Shown here in pieces: positions 6,757 to 13,433 of a stretch of DNA of 13,433 bases. The position numbers and the translations under genes were made by a program. Below the pieces are notes generated by a model, which had not been told where the DNA came from, did not search any database, and saw only the letters and a program-made list of their open reading frames with translations. The stretch's first letter is position 1, and every line of letters starts with the position of its first letter. The stretch is from Spirochaetaceae bacterium (GTDB lineage: Bacteria > Spirochaetota > Spirochaetia > WRBN01), in assembly GCA_020024055.1 (NCBI GenBank), contig JAHHUI010000034.1, positions 1 to 13,433 of the forward strand, given 5' to 3'.

Positions 6757-9700
6757 GTGGAGAAGCCCTTCGTCCATTTGCACAATCACAGCGAATATTC
6801 CATGCTGGACAGTAACAATCGTGTGGAAGATTTAGCCCGCACAGCCAAAGAATACGGCATGCCTGCTGTTGGTCTAACAGATCACGGAAATCTATTTGGA
6901 TTATTATATTTTGAGAGCGCATGCAGGAAATACGGTATCAGGCCCATTTTGGGCTGCGAAGTGTATGTAGCGCCTGGCAGCCGGGCTGACCGAACTGGCA
7001 CAGCCAGTGACGAGCGCCGCTATTATCATCTGTGTCTGTATTGCAGAAATCAGCAAGGCTATCAGAATCTGCTCAAGCTGACCAGTATTGCCTATACAGA
7101 AGGATATTATTATCGCCCGCGCGTGGATGACGAAGTCTTGGCAAAATATGCCGATGGCCTCATTTGCAGCAGCGCCTGCCTTGCCGGGGAAATCTCTGTG
7201 CATCTACTGGATGGCAATTATGAAAAAGCAAAGCAGCGTGCTTTATACTATCAGGAAATCTTTGGCAAGGGCAATTATTACCTGGAAGTACAGGATCATG
7301 GCCTGCCCCAGGATAAGATTATCCGCCGTGATATGAAAAAACTCTCGCAAGAAACAGGCATCCCTCTGATTGCCACGAATGATGTGCATTATCTGCGCAA
7401 AGAAGATGAATTTTACAATGATATTTTTATCTGCATCGGTACACAGAAAAAATATGAAGACACAGATCGTATGCATGCCAGCCCGCAATGTTATTTCCGC
7501 AGCCCCGATGAAATGTATGAGCTGTTCAGCGATATGCCCGAGGCCCTGTCCAACACGGTGGAGCTGGCCTCTAAATGTGATGTCACCATTCCTCGCCCGG
7601 GGCCGCTTTTGCCCGATTATCAAATCCCTCAGGGCTATGAGAATGATGAAGCATATTTTCGCTATTTGGTGCAGAAAGGCCTGCAAGATCGCTATAGTGA
7701 TGTGACAAAAGAGATTCAGAAGCGTGCTGAGTTTGAGATTGCTACGATTGTGAATATGGGCTTTATCGGCTATTTCCTGATTGTCTGGGATTTTATCGAC
7801 TGGGCCAAGCGGCAGGGAATTTCTGTGGGCCCCGGGCGTGGCTCGGGGGCGGGCTCTGTGGTGGCCTATGCTTTAAAGATTACAGATATTGACCCCCTGA
7901 AATATAATTTGCTTTTCGAGCGTTTTTTGAACCCAGAGCGCATCAGCATGCCTGATTTTGATATTGACTTTTCCGATGAGCGCCGGGATGAAGTGGTGGA
8001 CTATATCACGGAAAAATACGGACGAGACAATGTCGCAGGCATCGCCACATATGGCACCTTGGCCACAAAGGCCGTGCTGAAAGATGTGGCACGCGTGCTG
8101 GGCATCAGCTTTTCAGAGAGCAATGAATTGACCAAGGCGATTCCCGATGATGCCAAGAGTATAGAAGAAGCCCTGCAAAAAAGCGAAGAGCTGCGCCAGG
8201 TGCGAGACAAGGGCGAAGTGTATAAAAATCTCTTTGATGCAGCCATTCGCCTGGAGGGTCTGACACGCAATGTGGGCACGCATGCCTGTGGCAAGGTGAT
8301 TGGCCGCGGAGCAGTTTCAGATTATGTACCGCTGATTTATGATACCAAGACTGCTTCGGTGAACACAGCATTTGAGAGCAAATTGATAGAAGAATGCGGT
8401 CTGGTGAAGATGGACTTTTTGGGCCTCACCACGCTCTCTATCATCGATCGCTGTATTGAAATGCTGAAAAAACGGCTTCCTGACTTTGATATGGAGAAAA
8501 TCCCTGAGGATGATGCAGAAACATTCAAGCTGTTTTCTGCCGGGCGCACGCATGGCATATTCCAGTTTGAAAGTACTGGTATGCAGAGAGTTCTTAAAGA
8601 AGCCGAGCCTTCATCAATTGAAGACCTGATCGCGCTCAATGCGCTGTATCGCCCCGGGCCGATGCAGTTTATCCCCAATTTTGTTGAGGGCAAGAAAAAT
8701 CCTCATAAGGTGAAATATTTTCACCCCACATTGAAAGAAATTTTGAAGCCGACCTATGGTGTAATTGTGTATCAGGAACAGGTTATGCAAGTAGCGCAGA
8801 CCTTTGCTGGATACAGCTTGGGTGCTGCCGACTTGCTGCGCAGAGCAATGGGAAAAAAGAAACCCGAGGAAATGGCCCAGCAGCAGCAGGTATTTATCGA
8901 AGGCGCGAAAAAACTGGGCCATGACGAAGATGAAGCCAAAAAACTTTTCCATATTTTGGAGCCTTTTGCCGGTTATGGTTTCAACAAAAGCCATGCCGCC
9001 GCTTATAGTGTGCTGGCCTATAAAACAGCATATTTAAAAGCCCATTTCCCCCAGGAATTTCTGGCTGCTGTGCTCACCAGCCAGATTAACAGTTCTGATG
9101 ATGACTTTAATGCCACATTGGATGAGGTGCAGAGTCTGTCGATCAAAATTATGCCCCCTGATATTAATCGTTCAGGGCGCTATTTTGAAGTGATGGATGG
9201 AAAAATCTATTATGGGCTTTTGGGCGTGAAGGGCCTGGGCGAGGCTGCCGTGCAGGAAATTCTGGAGGAGAGAGCTAAAAATGGGCTTTTCAAGAATTTT
9301 GTTGATTTTGTCTCTCGCGTGTCTTTTCAAAGCGTGAATAAACGCGTGATAGAAACCCTGGTCTGCGCGGGGCTTTTTGACGAATGCGAGGCGGGTGTGG
9401 ATAGAAATCACCTGCTGCACAATACCGGTGGCCTGGTGGATTGGGCCACAAAAAAACGTGATGAGCAGAATATGGGTAATTCTCTCTTCGATTTTGAAGA
9501 CAGCCAGGTATTTCCCGAATATGTCTTTGAAAATGTACTGCCGATGAGCACAGAAGACAAGCTAAAATCTGAAAAAGAATATTTGGGCTTTTATGTCAGC
9601 GGCCACCCTTTAGATCCATTCAAGGCTTATTTACAGCCATATCAATGCAGCACAGTGCAGCAATTTTCCGATCAGCAGCGTGTGGCTAATGTTCAAATCT

Positions 9701-10275
9701 TGGGCCTTCTGCGCAGTATTTCCGTACGCATCACGAAAAAGGGCACATCGATGGCGACTGCGGTGCTGGAGGATTATACAGGTACCTTGAAGCTAGTTTT
9801 TTTCCAAAGGATATTGGATGAGAAAAAAAATCGCTTAATAGAGAATAATCCTGTCGTGCTCAAGGGGTCTTTGGATTTCACCCAGGGCAGCACCCAGATG
9901 ATTGTGGATGAGATTTATTCTCCTCAGGAAGCGCCCGCAGCGGATAAAGTTGTCTCCTCTAAAAATACTTCGGCCAGGGGGGTTGGCCGAATGCAGCAAA
10001 CACAGCAGGAAAGAAAACAGCCTGATGCGCCGATACAGACACAGATTGATATTATGTTGAATGAAGATGAAATCAGCGAAGAAAATCTTTTACAGCTGAA
10101 AAATATTATTTTAGGCTATCCGGGCAATACGCCTGTGTGTTTTGTGATTCGTGGTGAAAATGGGACAAAGAGAATACGCTCTGGGCGAAAATTTTGTGTC
10201 AACGCCAAAGAGGATTTTTGCACAGTGGTGAAAGAATTGCCCTTTGTGCGGGGTGTGGAAGAACAATATGCCTGA
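6757..10275 (+). CDS. dnaE: DNA polymerase III alpha subunit (replicative polymerase)
   Basis: This catalytic subunit of the replicase has 1172 residues from GTG 6757, close to the usual 1160 of DnaE1. The PHP domain comes first (about 1-280), with HLHNHS, TDHGN, GCE, YHLC, ACLAGE and NDVHY. The C-family polymerase palm and fingers follow: GPGRGSGAGS, the catalytic MPDFDIDF with D400 and D402, and KMDFLGL with the third aspartate D553. Then come the tandem helix-hairpin-helix region (KGLGEAAVQEI), an OB fold (ILGLLRSISVRITKKG...TGTLKLVFF) and a C-terminal domain that in this family contacts tau. It is DnaE and not PolC, because no exonuclease domain is inserted in the PHP region. AAAGGAG (6738-6744) is the only good Shine-Dalgarno and sits 12 nt before GTG 6757. 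The upstream TTG at 6730 would put this site inside the gene, so GTG is preferred without certainty. The 3' end overlaps murD by 8 bp. Confidence 0.98.
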   Translation: MEKPFVHLHNHSEYSMLDSNNRVEDLARTAKEYGMPAVGLTDHGNLFGLLYFESACRKYGIRPILGCEVYVAPGSRADRTGTASDERRYYHLCLYCRNQQGYQNLLKLTSIAYTEGYYYRPRVDDEVLAKYADGLICSSACLAGEISVHLLDGNYEKAKQRALYYQEIFGKGNYYLEVQDHGLPQDKIIRRDMKKLSQETGIPLIATNDVHYLRKEDEFYNDIFICIGTQKKYEDTDRMHASPQCYFRSPDEMYELFSDMPEALSNTVELASKCDVTIPRPGPLLPDYQIPQGYENDEAYFRYLVQKGLQDRYSDVTKEIQKRAEFEIATIVNMGFIGYFLIVWDFIDWAKRQGISVGPGRGSGAGSVVAYALKITDIDPLKYNLLFERFLNPERISMPDFDIDFSDERRDEVVDYITEKYGRDNVAGIATYGTLATKAVLKDVARVLGISFSESNELTKAIPDDAKSIEEALQKSEELRQVRDKGEVYKNLFDAAIRLEGLTRNVGTHACGKVIGRGAVSDYVPLIYDTKTASVNTAFESKLIEECGLVKMDFLGLTTLSIIDRCIEMLKKRLPDFDMEKIPEDDAETFKLFSAGRTHGIFQFESTGMQRVLKEAEPSSIEDLIALNALYRPGPMQFIPNFVEGKKNPHKVKYFHPTLKEILKPTYGVIVYQEQVMQVAQTFAGYSLGAADLLRRAMGKKKPEEMAQQQQVFIEGAKKLGHDEDEAKKLFHILEPFAGYGFNKSHAAAYSVLAYKTAYLKAHFPQEFLAAVLTSQINSSDDDFNATLDEVQSLSIKIMPPDINRSGRYFEVMDGKIYYGLLGVKGLGEAAVQEILEERAKNGLFKNFVDFVSRVSFQSVNKRVIETLVCAGLFDECEAGVDRNHLLHNTGGLVDWATKKRDEQNMGNSLFDFEDSQVFPEYVFENVLPMSTEDKLKSEKEYLGFYVSGHPLDPFKAYLQPYQCSTVQQFSDQQRVANVQILGLLRSISVRITKKGTSMATAVLEDYTGTLKLVFFQRILDEKKNRLIENNPVVLKGSLDFTQGSTQMIVDEIYSPQEAPAADKVVSSKNTSARGVGRMQQTQQERKQPDAPIQTQIDIMLNEDEISEENLLQLKNIILGYPGNTPVCFVIRGENGTKRIRSGRKFCVNAKEDFCTVVKELPFVRGVEEQYA

Positions 10276-11644
10276 TTATTCCGGCAAAAAAGTATTGATT
10301 ATGGGCTATGGCCTGAATAAAGGTGGTTCAGGCCCCCAGGCAGCAAGATATTTAGCCAGCAAGGGTGCAGATTTAACTATTACTGATTTGCGTACAGCAG
10401 ATATTTTAGCCCCCACCATGGGTATTTTAGATGGCTTTCAGGTGTGCTGGGTTTTGGGGCATCATGATATTTCTGATTTTCAGAATGCTGATATTGTGGT
10501 GAAGAATCCGGGTGTTAATAAAGATTCTGAATTTTTGAAGAATGTGAAACAAATAGAGACGGATCTCAGTTTGTTTCTTCAGGAAAAGCAGCCTAATCTG
10601 ATTGCTGTGACCGGCAGCAAAGGTAAATCCAGTATTTCTTCTTTGATTTATCATGTTTTGAAACAAGCAGGGCGGCGCAGCCATTTGGGCGGCAATATTT
10701 CTGTCTCGCCGCTGACATTTGTGGATGATGTGGAAAATACAGATACAGTTGTTTTGGAAATATCGAGCTGGCAGTCAGGAGATTTGCTACATTTAGATCT
10801 ATTAAAACCCAAAGTCAGCCTGATTACCAATTTGTTTAATGATCATCAGAATTATTATCAGAATGACATGGCGGCTTATGCTCTGGACAAGGCAGCTGTG
10901 TGCCTGGAACAGACAGAAGATGACTGGACAGTGCTAAATCTGGATGATGAATGGATGCCTTTCTTCCGCGAGCACACCAAGGCACAGATAGCTTATTTTT
11001 CTTGTTCTGTTTTGGATAAAAAATATTCTTGCGGGGCATATTTAGACAAGGATGATATTGTCGTCTTGCGCAAAGATGGCAAAGAGCAGCGCCTGAAGCT
11101 GAATAATGATCGTATGCTGCCGCAGAATTTGATGACAGCGGCCTTGGTTCTTTATCTTTATGGCTTGGAAATTTCTACTATTGAAGAGGGAATTAGAACT
11201 TTTAAGGGCATTCGCCATCGCCTGCAGCCGGTGTTGGAAAAACAGGGCGTGCGTTATTATAATGACAGCGGGGCGACCATTCCCATTGCCGCTGTGGCCA
11301 GTATTCAGCATTTCGCGCCAAAGGCCGGAAAACTGCATGTGATTTTTGGCGGATCGGATAAAGAATTAGATTTTGTGCCTATGAAAGATGCCTTTCCCCT
11401 GGTAGCCAGCTGGCATGTTTTTGAAGGCACGGCTTTGCCTAAAATACAGCAGATTTTTCAGGAATATGGGCAAAGTTATTTTGGGCCATTTAGAAACATG
11501 GAAGATATTGTTGCCAGCGCCGCTGCACAGGCACAAGAGGGTGATATTATTCTTATGTCTCCTGGATGCACCAGCTTTGGTTTGTTTTTAAATGAATTTG
11601 ATCGTGGTAATCAGTTTATTGAAATTGTGCAAAAGGAAAATTAA
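10268..11644 (+). CDS. murD: UDP-N-acetylmuramoyl-L-alanine--D-glutamate ligase
   Basis: MurD adds D-glutamate to UDP-MurNAc-L-Ala with ATP in the cytoplasm, a step of peptidoglycan precursor synthesis. The 458-residue protein shows the three Mur ligase domains. The N-terminal Rossmann domain binds UDP (MGYGLNKGG, about 12-20). The central ATPase has the P-loop TGSKGKSS (115-122, K120), LEISSW with E164, NDH with H193 and K208, probably the carbamylated lysine. The C-terminal domain has RHR (316-318), NDSGATIP (332-339) and SPGCTSFGLFLNEFDRGNQF. The motif after NDS is usually K in MurD (DSKATN in E. coli) but G335 here. The start is ATG 10268, with GGAAG (10257-10261) before it, overlapping the dnaE stop; the upstream GTG at 10244 lacks support. 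The protein begins directly with the Rossmann fold. Its stop overlaps that of the convergent PAP2 gene. Confidence 0.96.
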   Translation: MPDYSGKKVLIMGYGLNKGGSGPQAARYLASKGADLTITDLRTADILAPTMGILDGFQVCWVLGHHDISDFQNADIVVKNPGVNKDSEFLKNVKQIETDLSLFLQEKQPNLIAVTGSKGKSSISSLIYHVLKQAGRRSHLGGNISVSPLTFVDDVENTDTVVLEISSWQSGDLLHLDLLKPKVSLITNLFNDHQNYYQNDMAAYALDKAAVCLEQTEDDWTVLNLDDEWMPFFREHTKAQIAYFSCSVLDKKYSCGAYLDKDDIVVLRKDGKEQRLKLNNDRMLPQNLMTAALVLYLYGLEISTIEEGIRTFKGIRHRLQPVLEKQGVRYYNDSGATIPIAAVASIQHFAPKAGKLHVIFGGSDKELDFVPMKDAFPLVASWHVFEGTALPKIQQIFQEYGQSYFGPFRNMEDIVASAAAQAQEGDIILMSPGCTSFGLFLNEFDRGNQFIEIVQKEN

Positions 11645-12081
11645 AGGCTGTTCATAATGAAAGCGATGCTGATGCCCACGACAAGGCCGGCAAGCACCTG
11701 AAGAGCAGAATGCCCAATCTCGGTTTTTAGTAATTCCAGATTTTCTGCTTCTGAATTTTCCAATTCATCTTTTAATTCACTGACAAGGATATTAAGATAC
11801 GTGGCCTGTTTTCCGCTGGCATAACGCACGCCCCTGGCATCATACATCACCACCAGACAGAACAAGGCCGCGACGGCAAAGATGGGTGATGTGAAGCCTT
11901 CATTCAGGCCAATTAAAGTGGCCAGGCTGGCTGTGCTGGCCGAATGGGCACTGGGCATGCCCCCAGAGCGGACAAATAAATCCCAGCGCAGTTTTTTTTG
12001 TTGCATATTTTCAAACATAAATTTTAAAATTTGAGAAACAAGCCAAGCAATAGTAGGCGTCAGGATGTAAATATAACGCAT
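11641..12081 (-). CDS. Divergent PAP2 family membrane protein
   Basis: This small integral membrane protein of 146 residues belongs to the divergent PAP2 (DUF212/YuiD-like) family, which is related to phosphatidic acid phosphatases. Family motifs are present: GGMPSAHSA (P43-S-A-H46-S), YDARGVRYASGKQA (80-93, D81, R83, R86) and GHS (123-125) followed by a final hydrophobic helix with GLVVGI. About four hydrophobic segments are visible: residues 4-24, 46-60, 65-80 and 126-143. The PSxHSA and GHS motifs correspond to the catalytic histidine regions of PAP2 enzymes, so a lipid phosphate or pyrophosphate substrate is plausible, but no reaction is established for this branch. ATG at 12079-12081 is preferred over an upstream ATG (about 12150), because AGGAGGTGA stands at ideal distance before it and the extra 23 residues are unlike the family. 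Confidence 0.9.
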   Translation of the reverse strand: MRYIYILTPTIAWLVSQILKFMFENMQQKKLRWDLFVRSGGMPSAHSASTASLATLIGLNEGFTSPIFAVAALFCLVVMYDARGVRYASGKQATYLNILVSELKDELENSEAENLELLKTEIGHSALQVLAGLVVGISIAFIMNSL

Positions 12082-12114
12082 AGTTCTCACCTCCTGTTTT
12101 TGCTGTAAAACAGG
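12082..12114 (-). promoter_or_regulatory. Strong RBS and 5' hairpin of the divergent PAP2 gene
   Basis: On the minus strand a near-perfect Shine-Dalgarno, AGGAGGTGA, lies about 7 nt before the ATG at 12081. Just upstream is a perfect 8-bp inverted repeat, CCTGTTTT and AAAACAGG (12107-12114 and 12093-12100 on the plus-strand scale), with a 6-base loop. Its 3' arm runs into the first bases of the Shine-Dalgarno. The predicted transcription start is at about 12115, so the mRNA would begin with this stem-loop. It could be an operator at +1, a protective 5' hairpin, or a partial mask of the ribosome binding site. Confidence 0.5.
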
Positions 12115-12121
12115 TCTGAGT

Positions 12122-12150
12122 ACTATATCATAAATTGCATAGGGATGCAA
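12122..12150 (-). promoter_or_regulatory. Promoter of the divergent PAP2 gene
   Basis: On the minus strand TTGCAT (12145-12150) and TATAGT (12122-12127) are separated by exactly 17 bp, a good sigma70-type pair. The expected start is near 12115, giving a leader of about 34 nt that contains the inverted repeat and Shine-Dalgarno. Confidence 0.55.
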
Positions 12151-12168
12151 GAAATAAATCGTAAATAA

Positions 12169-12215
12169 TTGACTGCTGGCAATTTTTTACTTTATAATCG
12201 CCCCAAACTGGGGGA
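12169..12215 (+). promoter_or_regulatory. Promoter and RBS of the DHH-CBS gene
   Basis: TTGACT (12169-12174) and a consensus TATAAT (12193-12198) are 18 bp apart, the strongest promoter in the window. Transcription should start near 12205. The Shine-Dalgarno GGGGGA (12210-12215) lies 4 nt before ATG 12220. CCCC (12201-12204) and GGGG (12210-12213) form a small dyad around the predicted start, overlapping the ribosome binding site. Confidence 0.65.
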
Positions 12216-12219
12216 TCTT

Positions 12220-13433
12220 ATGATCAAAATTATTGCCGGTCACGACTATATGGATTTAGATTCACTGGGATCGGTGATTCTGGCAGGTTGTCTTCACCCG
12301 GATTTTTTGTGTATTAAGAACAGATTGGCACATCCATTGGCTATTAATGTCTGCAATGCTTATCAGGAGCATCTTGATATGATAAGCATAAAAGAAATAA
12401 AAGGTCAGGAAATTGAAGAACTGATTATTGTGGATACGCGTGAAAAAGACCGTGTGAAAGAGATTTTTCATGCTATTGGCCATGATGTAGGCAAAATTAC
12501 TGTTATTGATCATCATGTAAATGCAAAGATGAATATTGATGATGCACAGTTAATCAGCCATGATTATGGCAGCAATACAACTTATTTTGCGTTGGAATTG
12601 AAGCGAAATAAAGTCAATATCAGTGCAGAAATTGCCGCGGTAGGGCTTTTGGGCATTTATTCAGACACCGGGTCTTTTGGGTATGACAGTGTCCGAGAGG
12701 CTGATTTCGAGGCCGCATCGTATTTATTATCTCAAGGGGCCAGTATTCCTTTAGTGAAGCATTTTTTAAAGGTGCCTCCCCTGAATGTGCTGGAAGACTG
12801 TTTGCAGCTGGCCATAAAAAGCCTGAGCCGCCGGGTGATATTAGGGCATCAGATTGGCTTTTTTCTTTTAGATATTCCACATATTCCTGGACTGGCCACC
12901 ATTGTCGATCGTATCTTTGAAATCGAATCCTTAGAGGCAATCTTTGCTGTTTTTGCTTTTAAAGATAAAAATCAAATGCTTATTGTCGCGCGCAGCAAGC
13001 CAGGCAGTATTGATGTGAATCATATTTTGGCTGCCTATGGCGGCGGCGGGCATATGCATTCGGCCAGTGCCACTTTAAAGGGAACATACAATTTAGAGAT
13101 GATTGATGAATTGACCGAGCATCTGCGCCGCGTGATGATTCCTGCTGTGTGTGCCAAGGATATTATGAGAAAAGCCGAATGTATTATTGAGGATACATGG
13201 ACCTTGTATGATGCAAGCATTTATTTGGAAAATATGAAGAGCTCTAGCGCAGCAGTGGTGAATCAGGCAGGGGAATTTGTCAGCACATTGGACTTAAGCC
13301 AAATCAGCCAGGCCAGAAAGCATGGCCAAATGCAGGATCTGGTGCATCAGCATTGCGGGAAAAATCCTGTTTTTTGCGGCCCGGGGGCTTTGCTTCATGA
13401 AATAGAGAATATTTTCTTTACAAGTACAGTGGC
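12220..13433 (+). CDS. DHH phosphoesterase-CBS protein, probable N-terminal part of an A-adding tRNA nucleotidyltransferase (partial)
   Basis: The frame is open from ATG 12220 to the window end (404 codons), so the gene is cut. The DHH domain has all its metal-binding motifs: GHDYMDLDS (H8, D12, D14), VDTRE (71-75), IDHH (96-99) and YSDTG (147-151). The DHHA1 part carries AYGGGGHMHSAS (272-283). From about residue 310 a CBS domain pair begins (AKDIMRKAECIIEDTWTLYDA), which continues to about the cut. DHH-DHHA1 followed by CBS domains is the N-terminal half of a known fusion with a class II poly(A) polymerase/tRNA nucleotidyltransferase domain, in which the enzyme adds A76 to tRNA. The catalytic nucleotidyltransferase would lie beyond 13433, so this assignment is inferred. 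The alternative is a DHH-CBS pyrophosphatase or oligoribonuclease-type protein with CBS control, although inorganic pyrophosphatases of this type have the CBS pair inserted in the DHH domain instead. The gene diverges from the PAP2 gene and has its own strong promoter. Confidence 0.88.
   Translation, partial: MIKIIAGHDYMDLDSLGSVILAGCLHPDFLCIKNRLAHPLAINVCNAYQEHLDMISIKEIKGQEIEELIIVDTREKDRVKEIFHAIGHDVGKITVIDHHVNAKMNIDDAQLISHDYGSNTTYFALELKRNKVNISAEIAAVGLLGIYSDTGSFGYDSVREADFEAASYLLSQGASIPLVKHFLKVPPLNVLEDCLQLAIKSLSRRVILGHQIGFFLLDIPHIPGLATIVDRIFEIESLEAIFAVFAFKDKNQMLIVARSKPGSIDVNHILAAYGGGGHMHSASATLKGTYNLEMIDELTEHLRRVMIPAVCAKDIMRKAECIIEDTWTLYDASIYLENMKSSSAAVVNQAGEFVSTLDLSQISQARKHGQMQDLVHQHCGKNPVFCGPGALLHEIENIFFTSTV

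Noticed and set aside
10244..10267. Upstream GTG start for murD, adding eight residues
   Set aside because: There is no ribosome binding site before it, the added residues lie wholly within the dnaE reading region, and the ATG at 10268 has GGAAG at good spacing and begins at the family's usual N-terminus.
12093..12114. LexA (SOS) box before the PAP2 gene
   Set aside because: The CTGT...ACAG ends are separated by 12 bases and not 8, so it does not fit the E. coli-type LexA site; the repeat is reported without a named regulator.
12082..12150. Upstream ATG near 12150 as the start of the PAP2 protein
   Set aside because: It would place the promoter -10 and the strong AGGAGGTGA inside the gene and add 23 residues unlike the family.

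Overview
The window holds ten protein genes and almost no empty space. No RNA gene, insertion sequence, CRISPR array or attachment site is visible. The base composition looks mid-GC in genes and AT-rich in the short gaps. The source is a Gram-negative-type bacterium, with exported proteins and a peptidoglycan pathway. The form of MurD (TGSKGKS loop, LEISSWQ, NDSxATIP, NEFDRGNQF) and of the two-half TrkA/TrkH pair recalls Spirochaetota (Treponema-like). I rate that placement as moderate, because it rests on remembered family sequences and not on a search.

Layout. Positions 1-183 are non-coding and carry a promoter and ribosome binding site for a class D beta-lactamase (184-987, +). This gene converges, with an 8-bp overlap, on a methylated-DNA cysteine methyltransferase (980-1453, -). 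A divergently placed exported TPR-like protein of unknown role follows (1559-2722, +). It converges on a two-gene potassium uptake operon, trkA-trkH (5611 to 2748, -), coupled by a one-base TAATG stop/start overlap. A 132-bp divergent promoter region separates trkA from a rightward gene set: an SPFH/Band 7-like membrane protein (5744-6715), DNA polymerase III alpha subunit dnaE (6757-10275) and murD (10268-11644), whose start overlaps the end of dnaE. murD converges on a divergent-PAP2 family membrane protein (11641-12081, -), with the two stop codons sharing a TTAA. A second divergent promoter region (12082-12219) then drives the PAP2 gene leftward and, rightward, a DHH-CBS protein that runs off the window end. 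The latter is probably the N-terminal part of an A-adding tRNA nucleotidyltransferase.

How they work together. Most of this is ordinary chromosomal housekeeping: replication (DnaE), cell-wall precursor synthesis (MurD), potassium homeostasis (TrkAH), alkylation repair (Ogt) and probably tRNA 3'-end maintenance. The beta-lactamase is the one accessory-type function. I see no novel multi-gene defence or biosynthetic system.

The more unusual signals are regulatory. Three genes (ogt, trkA and the SPFH gene) lack a Shine-Dalgarno sequence and instead have promoter-like hexamers, 17 bp apart, ending 6-7 nt before the ATG, the arrangement expected of leaderless mRNAs. An 8-bp perfect inverted repeat lies exactly where the PAP2 transcript should start and runs into its ribosome binding site. 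A nine-codon mini-ORF covers the dnaE Shine-Dalgarno. The gene order SPFH-dnaE-murD, in one transcription direction, is also worth a conservation check.
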